DNA of 64,000 nucleotides from Chryseobacterium pennipullorum (GCF_003384725.1 NZ_QNVV01000007.1:62001-126000), one strand, 5' to 3'. Shown: positions 53,971 to 62,950, counted from the first letter of the stretch. Numbers and translations are program-made. The notes: a model not told the origin generated them from the letters alone.

Positions 53971-54999
53971 ATGATTACAACCAAATACGTCAATTATAAA
54001 CAGGTTCTCAATCTATCCGGTCTTCATCTTATTTTGATCTCGATCTGGTGCACGCTGATTGCCGTTCTCTTTTATTTTTTCAACTGGCACTGGATGACTA
54101 TTCCATGGGTTCCTGTAGCATTGATAGGAACAGCAGAGGCATTTTTGGTGGGTTTCAAAAACAACCAGGCGTACGACAGACTTTGGGAAGCAAGAAAAAT
54201 ATGGGGAGGCATTGTCAATTCCAGCCGTTCATTTGCTGCCATGGTGTATGCTTTTGATGCTAAAAATGAAGAGGTAGGTGCTTTTGACCTTGAAAACCGT
54301 AAAAGGATAATTGTGAACCGTCATATTGCATGGTTATATACCTTTCGTGAGCAGCTTCTTGTTCCAACGGAATGGGAGCACATCAGTACCGAAAATAAAT
54401 TCGGAAATATCAATCTGAGAAGAAACAGACTGATCAAGGCAGGATTCCCCGATTATGGAAGGGCTCCTATTTTCCTTCATAAATATCTTTCGGAAGAAGA
54501 ATATGAACTTAAAGCTGACTATAAAAATTTCGCTACCTATCTTATTTCCCAACAGTCAAAAGATATTAATGAGCTAAAAAATATGGGTGCCATTACTGAC
54601 TTCAATCAGATGCAGCTTCAGAGCAGCCTGAACGAATTTTATGGTTTCCAGGGGCAAGCCGAAAGAATCAAAAAGTTCCCTTCACCCAGACAGTTTGCCA
54701 GCACGGCATTTATCTTTAACATCCTTTTTATTACCCTTTTACCCCTGGGATTGGTCAATGAATTTGCAAAACTTGGAGATTGGGGAATCTGGACCTCTAT
54801 TCCTTTCTGTATCATTATCGGATGGATTTATATCATCATGGAACTTGTAGGTGATTATTCTGAAAACCCTTTTGCAGGCCTTATGTTTGATGTCCCTATG
54901 CTCTCCATCTGCAGAACTATTGAAATAGATCTGCTTCAAATGGCCGGAGAAACAGATCTGCCGGATCCTATTTCCTCAAAAAACGGAGTATTGGTATAA
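53971..54999 (+). CDS. bestrophin family ion channel
   Basis: The 342-aa protein matches the bacterial bestrophin (UPF0187) family of pentameric anion or cation channels. It begins with two membrane helices around 'LHLILISIWCTLIAVLFYFF' and 'IPWVPVALIGTAEAFLVGFK'. The conserved 'NNQAYDRLWEARKIWGGIVN' and 'SRSFAAMVYAF' follow. The late 'LPLGLVNEFAKLGDWGIWTS' and 'ELVGDYSENPFAGLMFDVPM' complete the family signature. Ion selectivity cannot be read here. It stands alone, about 210 bp after E1, and converges with an Lrp regulator. Confidence 0.92.
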   Translation: MITTKYVNYKQVLNLSGLHLILISIWCTLIAVLFYFFNWHWMTIPWVPVALIGTAEAFLVGFKNNQAYDRLWEARKIWGGIVNSSRSFAAMVYAFDAKNEEVGAFDLENRKRIIVNRHIAWLYTFREQLLVPTEWEHISTENKFGNINLRRNRLIKAGFPDYGRAPIFLHKYLSEEEYELKADYKNFATYLISQQSKDINELKNMGAITDFNQMQLQSSLNEFYGFQGQAERIKKFPSPRQFASTAFIFNILFITLLPLGLVNEFAKLGDWGIWTSIPFCIIIGWIYIIMELVGDYSENPFAGLMFDVPMLSICRTIEIDLLQMAGETDLPDPISSKNGVLV

Positions 55000-55074
55000 A
55001 AGAGAAAAAACAACCAATAGCAAACGCGGACACAGATCATAAGATCAGGGGCCAGAGCTCTTGCTTCATCTACA

Positions 55075-55533
55075 TCACAAAGCAATTGCTGTCGTATTTT
55101 TTACCTCAGAAATCATAAATGAGCTGTGGGTACTGGCGATATGTTGAAGGGTCGTAAGCTTGGTCAGCATAAAATTGCGGTAATCAGCAATATCCCGTAC
55201 GCCTATCTTGAGGATGTAGTCGTAATCACCACTTACGTGGAAGCATTCTGTAACCTCCTCAAGATTCATCACCTCTTTTTCAAACTGCAGTACAAATTCC
55301 TTTTTATGCTGCGTTAGTTTCACATGACATAAAACAATAAAGTCACGATCGATTTTATGCCTGTCCAGCAAAGCTACATATTTTGAGATGATACCGGAGT
55401 TTTCAAGCTTTTTCACACGCTCATAAACAGCCGTTACGGATAAACCCAGCTTGGCAGACAGCTCTTTAGTGGTTTGCTTACAATCCTGCTGCAAAAAAAG
55501 AAGCAGTTTCTTATCAGTTTTATCAAGCTCCAT
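55075..55533 (-). CDS. Lrp/AsnC family transcriptional regulator
   Basis: This 152-aa regulator has an N-terminal winged HTH ('ELDKTDKKLLLFLQQDCKQT', 'LGLSVTAVYERVKKLENSG') and a C-terminal RAM ligand-binding domain ('VTECFHVSGDYDYILKIGVR'). Lrp/AsnC proteins are octamer-forming sensors of amino acids. The gene is divergent from a methionine-gamma-lyase-like gene, across 156 bp, so it probably senses an amino acid such as methionine and controls that lyase. The intergenic stretch has an imperfect dyad, listed separately. Confidence 0.93.
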   Translation of the reverse strand: MELDKTDKKLLLFLQQDCKQTTKELSAKLGLSVTAVYERVKKLENSGIISKYVALLDRHKIDRDFIVLCHVKLTQHKKEFVLQFEKEVMNLEEVTECFHVSGDYDYILKIGVRDIADYRNFMLTKLTTLQHIASTHSSFMISEVKNTTAIAL

Positions 55534-55623
55534 AGATAATTTTTTGGTCGATATTTAATATTACCGAAGATAGCCATTAAATTTTCTAAATAAACAATAT
55601 TTTACAGTTTTATAATCTATAAA

Positions 55624-55640
55624 TGCAATTTTACATTGTA
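55624..55640. promoter_or_regulatory. imperfect dyad in the Lrp/lyase spacer
   Basis: TGCAAT (55624-55629) and ATTGTA (55635-55640) form an imperfect inverted repeat (5 of 6 pairs) about 50 bp before the lyase start. The position suits an Lrp-type operator, but the match is weak. Confidence 0.3.
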
Positions 55641-55689
55641 ATTATTAGGAAAATAACGCAAATTAGGCCGATAAAATAAAACAAGGCTT

Positions 55690-56916
55690 ATGGAAAACTT
55701 TAACGCTGCCAATGAGATCCAGGATCTCCAGTATTTTGGTGAATTCGGAGGAGTAAATCCTTCCATTTCTGACAGTTCTACCTATACGTTCCTGTCTGCG
55801 AAGACCATGTTTGATACTTTTGAAGGAAATGCAGAAGGATGTTATTTATATTCAAGGCACTCTTCGCCTATGAACCTTTATCTGGCACAGGCACTTGCCA
55901 AGCTGGAGAATACAGAATCTGCCAATGTTACAGCCTCCGGAATGGGAGCGATTACTTCAGTACTGATGCAGGTATGCAAAAGCGGAGACCATATCATCTC
56001 AAGCCGGACTATCTACGGTGGAACCTATGCTTTTCTTAAAAACTTTCTTCCCCAGTTCAATGTCGCTACGACATTTGTTGATATTAATAATTTTGGTGTT
56101 TTAGAAAATGCCATCACTCCCAATACAAAAGTTATTTACTGTGAAAGTGTAAGCAATCCGCTTCTTGAAGTGGCCGACCTTCGAAAACTTTCTGAAATCT
56201 GTAAAAAGCACAATCTGAAACTGATTGTTGACAATACATTTTCTCCTCTTTCAATTTCCCCCATCTCTTTCGGAGCGGATGTAGTCATCCACAGCTTAAC
56301 AAAATTCATCAACGGAAGCAGCGATACCGTAGGTGGTGTGTATTGCGGGACCCAGGATTTTATTAACGATACAAAAAATGTGAACTCAGGAGCCTGTATG
56401 CTTCTTGGCCCTACCATGGACAGCTTAAGAGCGTCTAGCATTTTAAAAAACCTGAGAACATTACACATCAGAATAAAACAGCACAGCTACAACGCGATGT
56501 ATCTTGCTGAAAGATTTGAAGCAGACGGCCTGAAAATATCTTATCCGGGACTTCCTTCTCATAAAAATCATGAACTGATGAAAAGCATGATTCACGAAGA
56601 ATACGGCTTCGGCGGACTATTGACATTAGATGCAGGAACCACTGAAAAAGCAAATGAGCTGATGGAAATGATGCAGACAGAAAACCTTGGATACCTGGCA
56701 GTAAGTCTGGGATTTTATAAAACCCTATTCTCATGTTCAGGAAAATCCACATCATCTGAAATTCCGGAAGAAGAGCGGGCCTCTATAGGAATCTCTGATG
56801 GGCTGATCAGATTCTCCATCGGTCTGGACCATGATATCGAAAGAACTTATCAAAAGATGAAAGAATGCATGCTGAAAGCAGGTATTCTTAACCATGAAAA
56901 CATCTACATATCCTAA
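55690..56916 (+). CDS. methionine gamma-lyase-like trans-sulfuration enzyme (PLP)
   Basis: The 408-aa PLP enzyme belongs to the Cys/Met metabolism family. 'YLYSRHSSPMNLYLAQAL' holds the phosphate-binding Tyr/Arg pair. 'VTASGMGAITSVLMQVCKSG' and 'YGGTYAFLKNFLPQF' line the cofactor. 'LIVDNTFSPLSISP' has the PLP-binding Asp and 'VVIHSLTKFINGSSDTVGG' carries the Schiff-base Lys205. The C terminus 'FSCSGKSTSSEIPEEE' and 'IRFSIGLDHDIERT' is typical. Methionine gamma-lyase releases methanethiol, 2-oxobutyrate and ammonia; cystathionine lyase or synthase activities are alternatives. The adjacent Lrp regulator supports amino-acid-induced catabolism. Confidence 0.88.
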   Translation: MENFNAANEIQDLQYFGEFGGVNPSISDSSTYTFLSAKTMFDTFEGNAEGCYLYSRHSSPMNLYLAQALAKLENTESANVTASGMGAITSVLMQVCKSGDHIISSRTIYGGTYAFLKNFLPQFNVATTFVDINNFGVLENAITPNTKVIYCESVSNPLLEVADLRKLSEICKKHNLKLIVDNTFSPLSISPISFGADVVIHSLTKFINGSSDTVGGVYCGTQDFINDTKNVNSGACMLLGPTMDSLRASSILKNLRTLHIRIKQHSYNAMYLAERFEADGLKISYPGLPSHKNHELMKSMIHEEYGFGGLLTLDAGTTEKANELMEMMQTENLGYLAVSLGFYKTLFSCSGKSTSSEIPEEERASIGISDGLIRFSIGLDHDIERTYQKMKECMLKAGILNHENIYIS

Positions 56917-56929
56917 ATTTTATTGTTCA

Positions 56930-56964
56930 AAAAGAAGGCTGCCCGTTTGGGCAGCCTTCTTTTA
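56930..56964. terminator. bidirectional terminator after the lyase gene
   Basis: A perfect 13-bp stem (56932-56944 with 56949-56961) has a GTTT loop, flanked by A on the left and T on the right. Confidence 0.85.
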
Positions 56965-57070
56965 TATTTGAATTCAAACCATATCCATATTTGAAGGCGT
57001 TTGCTAATTTACTTTCTGAAAACACTCCATGGATCCCGTTCAACAAATTAGCCTCCAAAGAACATGTTGA

Positions 57071-58075
57071 TTATTTTTTATAGTAATGATGGGGAAAAGC
57101 ATCTTCCGGTTTCATTCTACAAACATTCAGAAGAATCCAGGATTTTAAAAACCCGTATCCGTAAGAAAACATTTGAATATAGGTAGAAATAACTGCCATT
57201 CCTGCAATGCTTATATTCTTAGTCACAAACAGGGCATGGAAGAGTACCAGGAAAGTATATAAACCATAAAAGGCAAGGATAATTCCTCTTCCAAGAATAA
57301 AATATTCCAGGAAGCCCATCATATATCCCAGCATAAACAGAGTGGGAAAAGCAAATGAAATCTTCACATAATTCGGATGTCTCTGATTCAGGATGGGCCT
57401 TGCACAGCCAAACTGATAGACCTGCTTGGAAAATTTCCCAAAGTCTACCCTCCGCTTATGATACACGGCTATATCATCGAAAAAGGCTGTTGTAAAGCCG
57501 TTCTCCCATAGTGTCATCGATAAATCCGGATCCTCACCTATTCTCATTTCAGAAAATCCACCCACTTTTTCAAAAACAGACTTCTTAACCCCCATATTAA
57601 AACTTCTGGGCTGGAATTTGGAAACCGCTTTTTTATTTCCTCGGATTCCTCCGGTAGTAAAAACAGAGGTCATCGAATACGAGATCGCTTTTTGCATCAG
57701 ATTAAAACCTTTATGGGCCTTATCAGCACCTCCAAAAGCATCACAAGGGATGACCTGAATATCATTTTTAATATTTTCAATATAATCCTTTTCTACAATC
57801 ACGTCACTGTCTACAAATACCAGCCATTCATTTTCTGCCCTGGCAGCTCCATAATTTCTGGTAAGCCCTGGTCCGGAATTATCTTTCCTGAAATATTTTA
57901 TATCCAGAATATCCTCAAAATTCCTGATGATAGGCTTGAGGTCAATGATAGAACCATCATCAACAATAATAATCTCAAATACCTTATCAGTCTGCTGGGT
58001 AAGTGAGCTGAGCAACTCGAAAAGTTCATCTTTTCGGTTGTAAATAGCAACGACAATGGAAATACTAGGCTTCAA
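57071..58075 (-). CDS. glycosyltransferase family 2
   Basis: The 334-aa enzyme has a GT-A fold: 'ISIVVAIYNRKDELFELLSS' at the start, 'IIIVDDGS', the 'LVFVDSDV' DxD metal site and 'RIGEDPDLSMTLW' near residue 180. Two to three hydrophobic helices follow ('FPTLFMLGYMMGFLEYFILG', 'ILAFYGLYTFLVLFHALFV'), so the enzyme is membrane-bound with a cytoplasmic active site. Sugar and acceptor are unknown. It stands alone rather than in a polysaccharide cluster. A good promoter gives a leader of only about 10 nt. Confidence 0.87.
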   Translation of the reverse strand: MKPSISIVVAIYNRKDELFELLSSLTQQTDKVFEIIIVDDGSIIDLKPIIRNFEDILDIKYFRKDNSGPGLTRNYGAARAENEWLVFVDSDVIVEKDYIENIKNDIQVIPCDAFGGADKAHKGFNLMQKAISYSMTSVFTTGGIRGNKKAVSKFQPRSFNMGVKKSVFEKVGGFSEMRIGEDPDLSMTLWENGFTTAFFDDIAVYHKRRVDFGKFSKQVYQFGCARPILNQRHPNYVKISFAFPTLFMLGYMMGFLEYFILGRGIILAFYGLYTFLVLFHALFVTKNISIAGMAVISTYIQMFSYGYGFLKSWILLNVCRMKPEDAFPHHYYKK

Positions 58076-58088
58076 ATTGAAAATTTTT

Positions 58089-58119
58089 CAAAATTAACCA
58101 TTCATAAAGGAATTTACAA
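58089..58119 (-). promoter_or_regulatory. promoter of the glycosyltransferase gene
   Basis: On the minus strand TTG (58119-58117), 20 bp, then TAATTTTG (58096-58089), a full TAnnTTTG match, 13 bp before the ATG. Confidence 0.65.
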
Positions 58120-58647
58120 ACAGTTTAACAGGTATTCGCCGAAATTAACACGGATCAAGTACAAAAGTTGTGGGGAGAAACTGAGTATTTTTCTATTTAT
58201 ACTTTTGCCTTGAAGCAAAAGTATACAAAAATTCAAGACTGGAATCATCCGCTAAAAATTGATCTTGCCTCCTAAAATTTCCAAACTCGCATGGATTCTA
58301 CATTTGTTATTTGACTCAATAGGGCGGCCATGCTCAGACACTGGAAATTTTTTAACGGATTCAAGATCAATTTTTTTAACGCTCCTGATTCCTAGGTCGA
58401 GTAAAGAATACTTACAACTATTTTTCACAGTTCTTATTGGGTTGAAAGCTGATTAGAAAAAAACTCTGAAAAATATACTTAAACATCTGTAGAAAAATAT
58501 TACTTTTTCTATTCATATTACTCAACTTTCTGTTAAGCCCCAAATTTTCGCGCCTGATCCATTAACACCAGCACAATCCAGGCATCACTGTTTTATCATG
58601 ATTTTCACGGACAACACCTATATGGAAATCATCGAGCATTGATTGGA
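58120..58647. other. gene-free stretch with palindrome and relic-like sequence
   Basis: A perfect 11-bp inverted repeat lies at 58198-58225 (arms 58198-58208 and 58215-58225, loop CTTGAA). It is followed by ACAAAAATTCAAG, a word I remember from dispersed flavobacterial intergenic repeats. A plus-strand open stretch at 58259-58456 has no signal, domain or regular codon pattern and is not called as a gene. The remainder shows nothing I can name. Confidence 0.45.
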
Positions 58648-58683
58648 CAAAAAAAGCCGTCTCACAACTTGTTAAGACGGCTT
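58648..58683 (-). terminator. terminator of the GH18 gene
   Basis: A perfect 9-bp stem (58654-58662 with 58675-58683) has a 12-nt loop and is followed on the minus strand by T residues. It lies about 105 bp past the stop. Confidence 0.7.
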
Positions 58684-58787
58684 CTTATATGAAATTTACG
58701 TGCGTTTTTGCAGGTTTTTATCCAAACATTTCCTATTCTGTTTCTTTTAATTGCCTGCTATGTTTATTAAATATGAGTGTTGTCAAA

Positions 58788-60218
58788 TTATAGTTTTACA
58801 AATTTCCATTTTTGAGCATTACCGGTATTAGCTGACCATATCTGAATTTTTGATCCATCAGTGGTAGCTCCTCCATTCACATCAAGGTTAGAAGTAGCCG
58901 CATGAGCAGGGCTTACATTATAATACCCGCTCCCTGCTGATGTTATTTTCCATTTCTGGGCATTGGTTCCGTTATCTGTATATATCTGCACCTGTGTTCC
59001 ATTGGCAGTACCTGAATTGGACACATCCAGAGATTTTGTGGGACCATTCAGCGGTTGTAATTTATAGTATCCGCCCCCAACGTCGGTAACTTTCCACTTT
59101 TGAGCATTGCTGTTATTGGAGCTCCAAAGCTGCACTTTCGTCCCATCAGCTGTTCCTGAATTAGAAACATCCAATAGACTTGTGCCGTTAGTTGCAGAAA
59201 CCAATTGATAAGTTGCTCCGGATATAATTCCTGTTGTAGGTGTTGTTGTTCCATCACCATATACAGTACTTTGCCCATACAATATATTGGTAGCATTCGA
59301 AAAATAGGATGCGATGTTGGTCGCTCCCAGATCATAATATAAAAAAACACCATACCCGTCATCCTTGGTTCTCTGTGCAAAATTTGTTAATGTAGAAGTA
59401 CTTGTATACGTGCCTGTACCAGGACGTACATTAATTGCCGCCGCACCTTTGTGCGCATTATCCAGACCGGGTATATTAGGTGCGGAATAGGTACTGTAAT
59501 AAGGATTCCACACAAAATCAACTTTGGAACCTACTGTGACCCCATTATAGGAAAGATTACTTGCAGAAGGACCATAATTATAAAGTGAAATGATCTTATT
59601 TGGGAGTAATTCTCTGAGTGCAGTCACCAGATAAACAAATGAAAACTGATTAGGCTGGCCGGTCCCATTAGCGCCATACTGGGCATATTCATCGTCAAAA
59701 TCGATACCATCCAAACCATAGGTATTCACCGCATTGGCCAACTCCTGAGCAAAAGCCTGAGCAGCGGCCTGGTTGGGAAAGTTAGCAAACCCGGCTCCCT
59801 GATGATTTCCCAGGATAGATAACATAACTTTGATCCCTTTATCCTGTAAAGGCTTTATGTAAACATCTTTATTGGTCAATACATTTGTCACCTGATTATT
59901 AAAATGCAAATAGGCCTTCTGCGTTGAAGTATTATAATTGATGTTGGCTGCAAAAATAATAGCGACATCAAAAAGCGGTCTTCCATCAGCTAACGTATAC
60001 TTCCCTACCTCTCTGATGTCATTGTTGTTTACTTCAACATACATTACAGAAAGAGGATTCTTCCCAAAAGCAGCTACCTTAGAGGCAAGATTACCTTTAG
60101 AAGGGACAGACTGATCTTGAATGGTTACCGCTTCATCTAAATTATCGGAATTACACGAAACAATAGTGAGCATACTAATACATAAGATAAGTAATGATAT
60201 TAAGTTAATTTTTTTCAT
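58788..60218 (-). CDS. GH18 endo-beta-N-acetylglucosaminidase (EndoF/EndoH-like) with ricin-type lectin domain
   Basis: This 476-aa lipoprotein has lipobox 'TIVSC'. The GH18 barrel resembles Elizabethkingia EndoF1: 'IIFAANINYNTSTQKAYLHF' and 'IKPLQDKGIKVMLSILGNHQ'. The catalytic strand 'YGLDGIDFDDEYAQYG' carries the D-x-x-D-x-D-x-E pattern (Glu about residue 177 counted from this start). A C-terminal ricin-type beta-trefoil follows, with three 'AQKWK' repeats and 'LDVSNSGTADGTKVQLW'-type strands. It likely cleaves the chitobiose core of N-glycans at the cell surface while the lectin holds the glycan. The frame runs to 60230, but ATG 60218 starts the signal peptide 'MKKINLISLLILC'. Confidence 0.9.
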   Translation of the reverse strand: MKKINLISLLILCISMLTIVSCNSDNLDEAVTIQDQSVPSKGNLASKVAAFGKNPLSVMYVEVNNNDIREVGKYTLADGRPLFDVAIIFAANINYNTSTQKAYLHFNNQVTNVLTNKDVYIKPLQDKGIKVMLSILGNHQGAGFANFPNQAAAQAFAQELANAVNTYGLDGIDFDDEYAQYGANGTGQPNQFSFVYLVTALRELLPNKIISLYNYGPSASNLSYNGVTVGSKVDFVWNPYYSTYSAPNIPGLDNAHKGAAAINVRPGTGTYTSTSTLTNFAQRTKDDGYGVFLYYDLGATNIASYFSNATNILYGQSTVYGDGTTTPTTGIISGATYQLVSATNGTSLLDVSNSGTADGTKVQLWSSNNSNAQKWKVTDVGGGYYKLQPLNGPTKSLDVSNSGTANGTQVQIYTDNGTNAQKWKITSAGSGYYNVSPAHAATSNLDVNGGATTDGSKIQIWSANTGNAQKWKFVKL

Positions 60219-60242
60219 AATAGTTGTCATTTAATTGTTTTT

Positions 60243-60270
60243 CAAATATAGAATAACACACTCTACGCAA
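60243..60270 (-). promoter_or_regulatory. promoter of the GH18 gene
   Basis: On the minus strand TTG (60270-60268), 17 bp, then TATATTTG (60250-60243). The element lies 24 bp before ATG 60218. Confidence 0.6.
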
Positions 60271-60477
60271 TTAATAATAAATCATCAAAACCCTATACTA
60301 TTTTATCAGATCATTAAAAAATAACAGCTTAAAATATATAATACCACTACAAAATAAGAATTCATTACGAATTAACTCAACCCGTTATACACTTATACAA
60401 GCCACCGGAGTGAGAAATCAAAGTAAAAGAGATCGCAATAAATACGACCTCCTTTAAATTTATTAAGATAAATTGAT

Positions 60478-60897
60478 TTACATAAATAGGCCGGACCTAA
60501 AATAGATAAATAAAACAATCGAAATGACCATTACAATTGTTGAAACACTAAAAATCAGCAGCTTAAAAAGGTTTTTAAAATAAAAACATTTCAAAATGTA
60601 TAAGACAAAAAACAATATAAACGAAATCGCAATTCCTATTAATGAAATTACAATTAGAGTTTGCATATAATGTTCTTCCGGTAATGGATCTCTAAAAACA
60701 ATGAAGCAAAGAATACCAGACACAAGAGTACTTCCTGCGCTGACCTTCGCTGTAAAGTATTTTGATTTTTGTGATCGTTTTTTCTGGTGAATCTCATTAT
60801 GGTTCAGGCTTTCATTTCCCGGCAGAGAGGAGCCTGAACTCAATAAATTCATTGCATCAGAAATTACTTCAAAAATACCAAGAAAATCCCAGGACAT
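60478..60897 (-). CDS. hypothetical membrane protein
   Basis: I do not recognise this 139-aa protein. The N-terminal 55 residues are soluble and polar ('LGIFEVISDAMNLLSSGSSL', 'NHNEIHQKKRSQKSKYFTAK'). Three hydrophobic helices follow ('VSAGSTLVSGILCFIVF', 'TLIVISLIGIAISFILFFVL', 'LLIFSVSTIVMVISIVLFIY'). It lies 23 bp after the THUMP methyltransferase on the same strand and may share its transcript. Its AT-rich codon use resembles the surrounding intergenic DNA, so recent acquisition or weak constraint is possible. Confidence 0.6.
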   Translation of the reverse strand: MSWDFLGIFEVISDAMNLLSSGSSLPGNESLNHNEIHQKKRSQKSKYFTAKVSAGSTLVSGILCFIVFRDPLPEEHYMQTLIVISLIGIAISFILFFVLYILKCFYFKNLFKLLIFSVSTIVMVISIVLFIYFRSGLFM

Positions 60898-60920
60898 AGC
60901 GAACCCTACTAGTTTATGGT

Positions 60921-62087
60921 TTAGGATTTATCTTCTAATTTATGTACTTTCTTCGTTCCTTCATACATCTCATACTGAAGGAACCTTGTTTCCAGCTTTC
61001 CGTTGAAAAGCTTGATTTTTCTTGAAGGACGCAATCCTATTTTCTTCACAGCTTCCAGATCAGATGAAATCAACCATGCCAGCGTGTTCGGATAATTTGT
61101 TTTAAAAGTATCTCCAATCTTTTTGTAGAAATCATCGTCGTTGATAGAGATCCTTTCATCATACGGCGGATTAAAGACCATCAGTAAAGGGAAAAGCTCT
61201 TTTTTAGAATCAAAGAAATTTTCTTTTCTGACTTCAATGACGTCTTCCATTTCTGCAGCCTCAATGTTTACCCTTGCAGCGTTCAACATTCTTGCATCAA
61301 TGTCATAGCCAACAATCTTTCCGTCAAATTGCTTGACTCTGTTGATTCTGAACTCTTTGATCGTTGTAAACAGATCCGCATCATAATTTTTCCAGTTCTG
61401 GAAAGCAAATCCTCTTCTGAAGATTTGTGCCGGAAGATCCAGGGCTATCATTGCCGCTTCGATCAGAAGAGTTCCCGAACCACACATCGGATCCAGGAAG
61501 TTTCCTTTTCCGTCCCAGCCTGCCAACTGAAGCATACCACTAGCCAAAACCTCATTAATAGGAGCCTGACCCTGCTCTTTTCTATAGCCTCTCTTAAACA
61601 AAGGATCTCCTGAAGAGTCCAGAGAAATCATCACCAGCTCCCTGTCAATATGAAGATGGAATTTAATGTCCGGATTTCTCGTTTCTACATTGGGTCTTCT
61701 CTTATACTTTTCCTGAAAATAATCCACAATAGCATCCTTCATCTTTAAAGTAACAAACTGTGAATGTTTAAATGTTTCAGAATTTACCGTGGCATCAATG
61801 GAAAAAGACTGCTCAACATCCATATACTCGTCCCATTCAAATTTGAACAGTCTATCATAAAACTGGTGCTGATTAAAAGCTTTGAACTGATGGATAGGGA
61901 CAAGGATCTTTAATGCTGTCCTCGCCGAATAATTGATCTTATACAGAAAACCAAGATCCCCTTCGCAGTTTACCGCTCTGTTTTTGATCTCGACTTTCCT
62001 TCCCCCTAATTTTTTGATTTCTTCCGCCAGAATATGCTCCAGTCCGAAGAATGTTTTTATCTGTATTTCTATATTTTCTGTATTCAT
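60921..62087 (-). CDS. THUMP domain RNA guanine methyltransferase (RlmL/Trm14-like)
   Basis: The 388-aa enzyme starts with a ferredoxin-like/THUMP RNA-binding region ('IQIKTFFGLEHILAEEIKKL', 'LGFLYKINYSARTALKILVP'), followed by a class I methyltransferase domain. 'NFLDPMCGSGTLLIEAAMIA' binds S-adenosylmethionine, 'VGYDIDARMLNAARVN' the ribose, and 'LLMVFNPPYDERISI' is the NPPY catalytic motif. This is the short RlmL-like form that modifies a guanine in 23S rRNA or tRNA. The exact base is not determinable here. It diverges from the small methyltransferase gene at 62225. Confidence 0.9.
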   Translation of the reverse strand: MNTENIEIQIKTFFGLEHILAEEIKKLGGRKVEIKNRAVNCEGDLGFLYKINYSARTALKILVPIHQFKAFNQHQFYDRLFKFEWDEYMDVEQSFSIDATVNSETFKHSQFVTLKMKDAIVDYFQEKYKRRPNVETRNPDIKFHLHIDRELVMISLDSSGDPLFKRGYRKEQGQAPINEVLASGMLQLAGWDGKGNFLDPMCGSGTLLIEAAMIALDLPAQIFRRGFAFQNWKNYDADLFTTIKEFRINRVKQFDGKIVGYDIDARMLNAARVNIEAAEMEDVIEVRKENFFDSKKELFPLLMVFNPPYDERISINDDDFYKKIGDTFKTNYPNTLAWLISSDLEAVKKIGLRPSRKIKLFNGKLETRFLQYEMYEGTKKVHKLEDKS

Positions 62088-62187
62088 AAGTAAGATTTAA
62101 AAGTTTTAACGTTTTAGTAATTAAAAGATTAGCCATCCAATGCATCATTCAATTGAAGCTTTCAATCTTTTAATGTTGTAAAATACT

Positions 62188-62220
62188 TTGCTTTTAACCG
62201 CACAAATTTAGTTATTTTTG
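62188..62220 (+). promoter_or_regulatory. promoter of the methyltransferase-ZIP operon, near-leaderless
   Basis: TTG at 62188-62190, 22 bp, then TATTTTTG (62213-62220). Only four bases separate the -7 element from ATG 62225. A minus-strand TAAATTTG (62210-62203) overlaps it and could serve the divergent THUMP gene. Confidence 0.6.
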
Positions 62221-62224
62221 CATT

Positions 62225-62950
62225 ATGGAATGGTTTGAATCTTGGTTTGATACCCCTTATTATCATTTACTTTATAGCAACAGAGACTATACAGAAGCTG
62301 AAAGCTTCATTACAAAGCTTACTGCGGACCTTCAGCTTCCGCCTCAGTCAAAAATCATAGATCTTGCCTGTGGAAAGGGAAGACATTCAGTTTTTCTCAA
62401 CAAATTGGGATATGATGTGTTAGGATTGGATCTATCGAGAAAAAGTATCGAGTCTAATCAGCAGTTTGAAAATCAGACTCTGCTTTTTGAGGTTCATGAC
62501 ATGAGAAATCCGATTGACGCGGACCCTATGGATGCCGTATTTAATTTGTTCACAAGCTTCGGATATTTTGATAATGAGAACGATGATAAAAAAGTTTTTC
62601 AATCCGTATACAACATCCTGAAACCGGGTGGTTATTTTGTATTGGATTATCTCAATGAGGAATTTGTCAGAAAAACATTGGTGCCTGAGACCACAATTAC
62701 CCGCGGTGGTATTGATTTTAAGATCTTCAAAAAAATCGAAGGAAGACATGTGATCAAAGATATCCGTTTTGAAGCCGATGGTAAGCCTTTTCATTTTTAT
62801 GAAAAAGTAAAACTTCATACCTTGGAAGCCATCCATACCTACGCTTCAGACTGTGGTTTTGAAAGAATGAAAATATGGGGTGATTATCAGCTGAATGAAT
62901 TTGACAAGGAAACCTCCCCTCGTTGTATCAATTTATTTAAGAAAAAATAA
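62225..62950 (+). CDS. class I SAM-dependent methyltransferase
   Basis: The 241-aa enzyme has a Rossmann-type fold with 'SKIIDLACGKGRHSVFLNKL' (motif I), 'YDVLGLDLSRKSIESNQQF' and 'LKPGGYFVLDYLNEEFVRKT'. The substrate is unknown. 'SWFDTPYYHLLYSNRDYTEA' at the start is characteristic of a Bacteroidetes subgroup of this family. Its stop overlaps the ATG of the ZIP transporter by one base (TAATG), so the two are translationally coupled; the meaning of that pairing is unclear. Confidence 0.88.
   Translation: MEWFESWFDTPYYHLLYSNRDYTEAESFITKLTADLQLPPQSKIIDLACGKGRHSVFLNKLGYDVLGLDLSRKSIESNQQFENQTLLFEVHDMRNPIDADPMDAVFNLFTSFGYFDNENDDKKVFQSVYNILKPGGYFVLDYLNEEFVRKTLVPETTITRGGIDFKIFKKIEGRHVIKDIRFEADGKPFHFYEKVKLHTLEAIHTYASDCGFERMKIWGDYQLNEFDKETSPRCINLFKKK

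Noticed and set aside
58259..58456. A 65-aa plus-strand frame in the 58-kb gap
   Set aside because: No signal, domain, promoter or codon regularity; more likely relic or repeat sequence.
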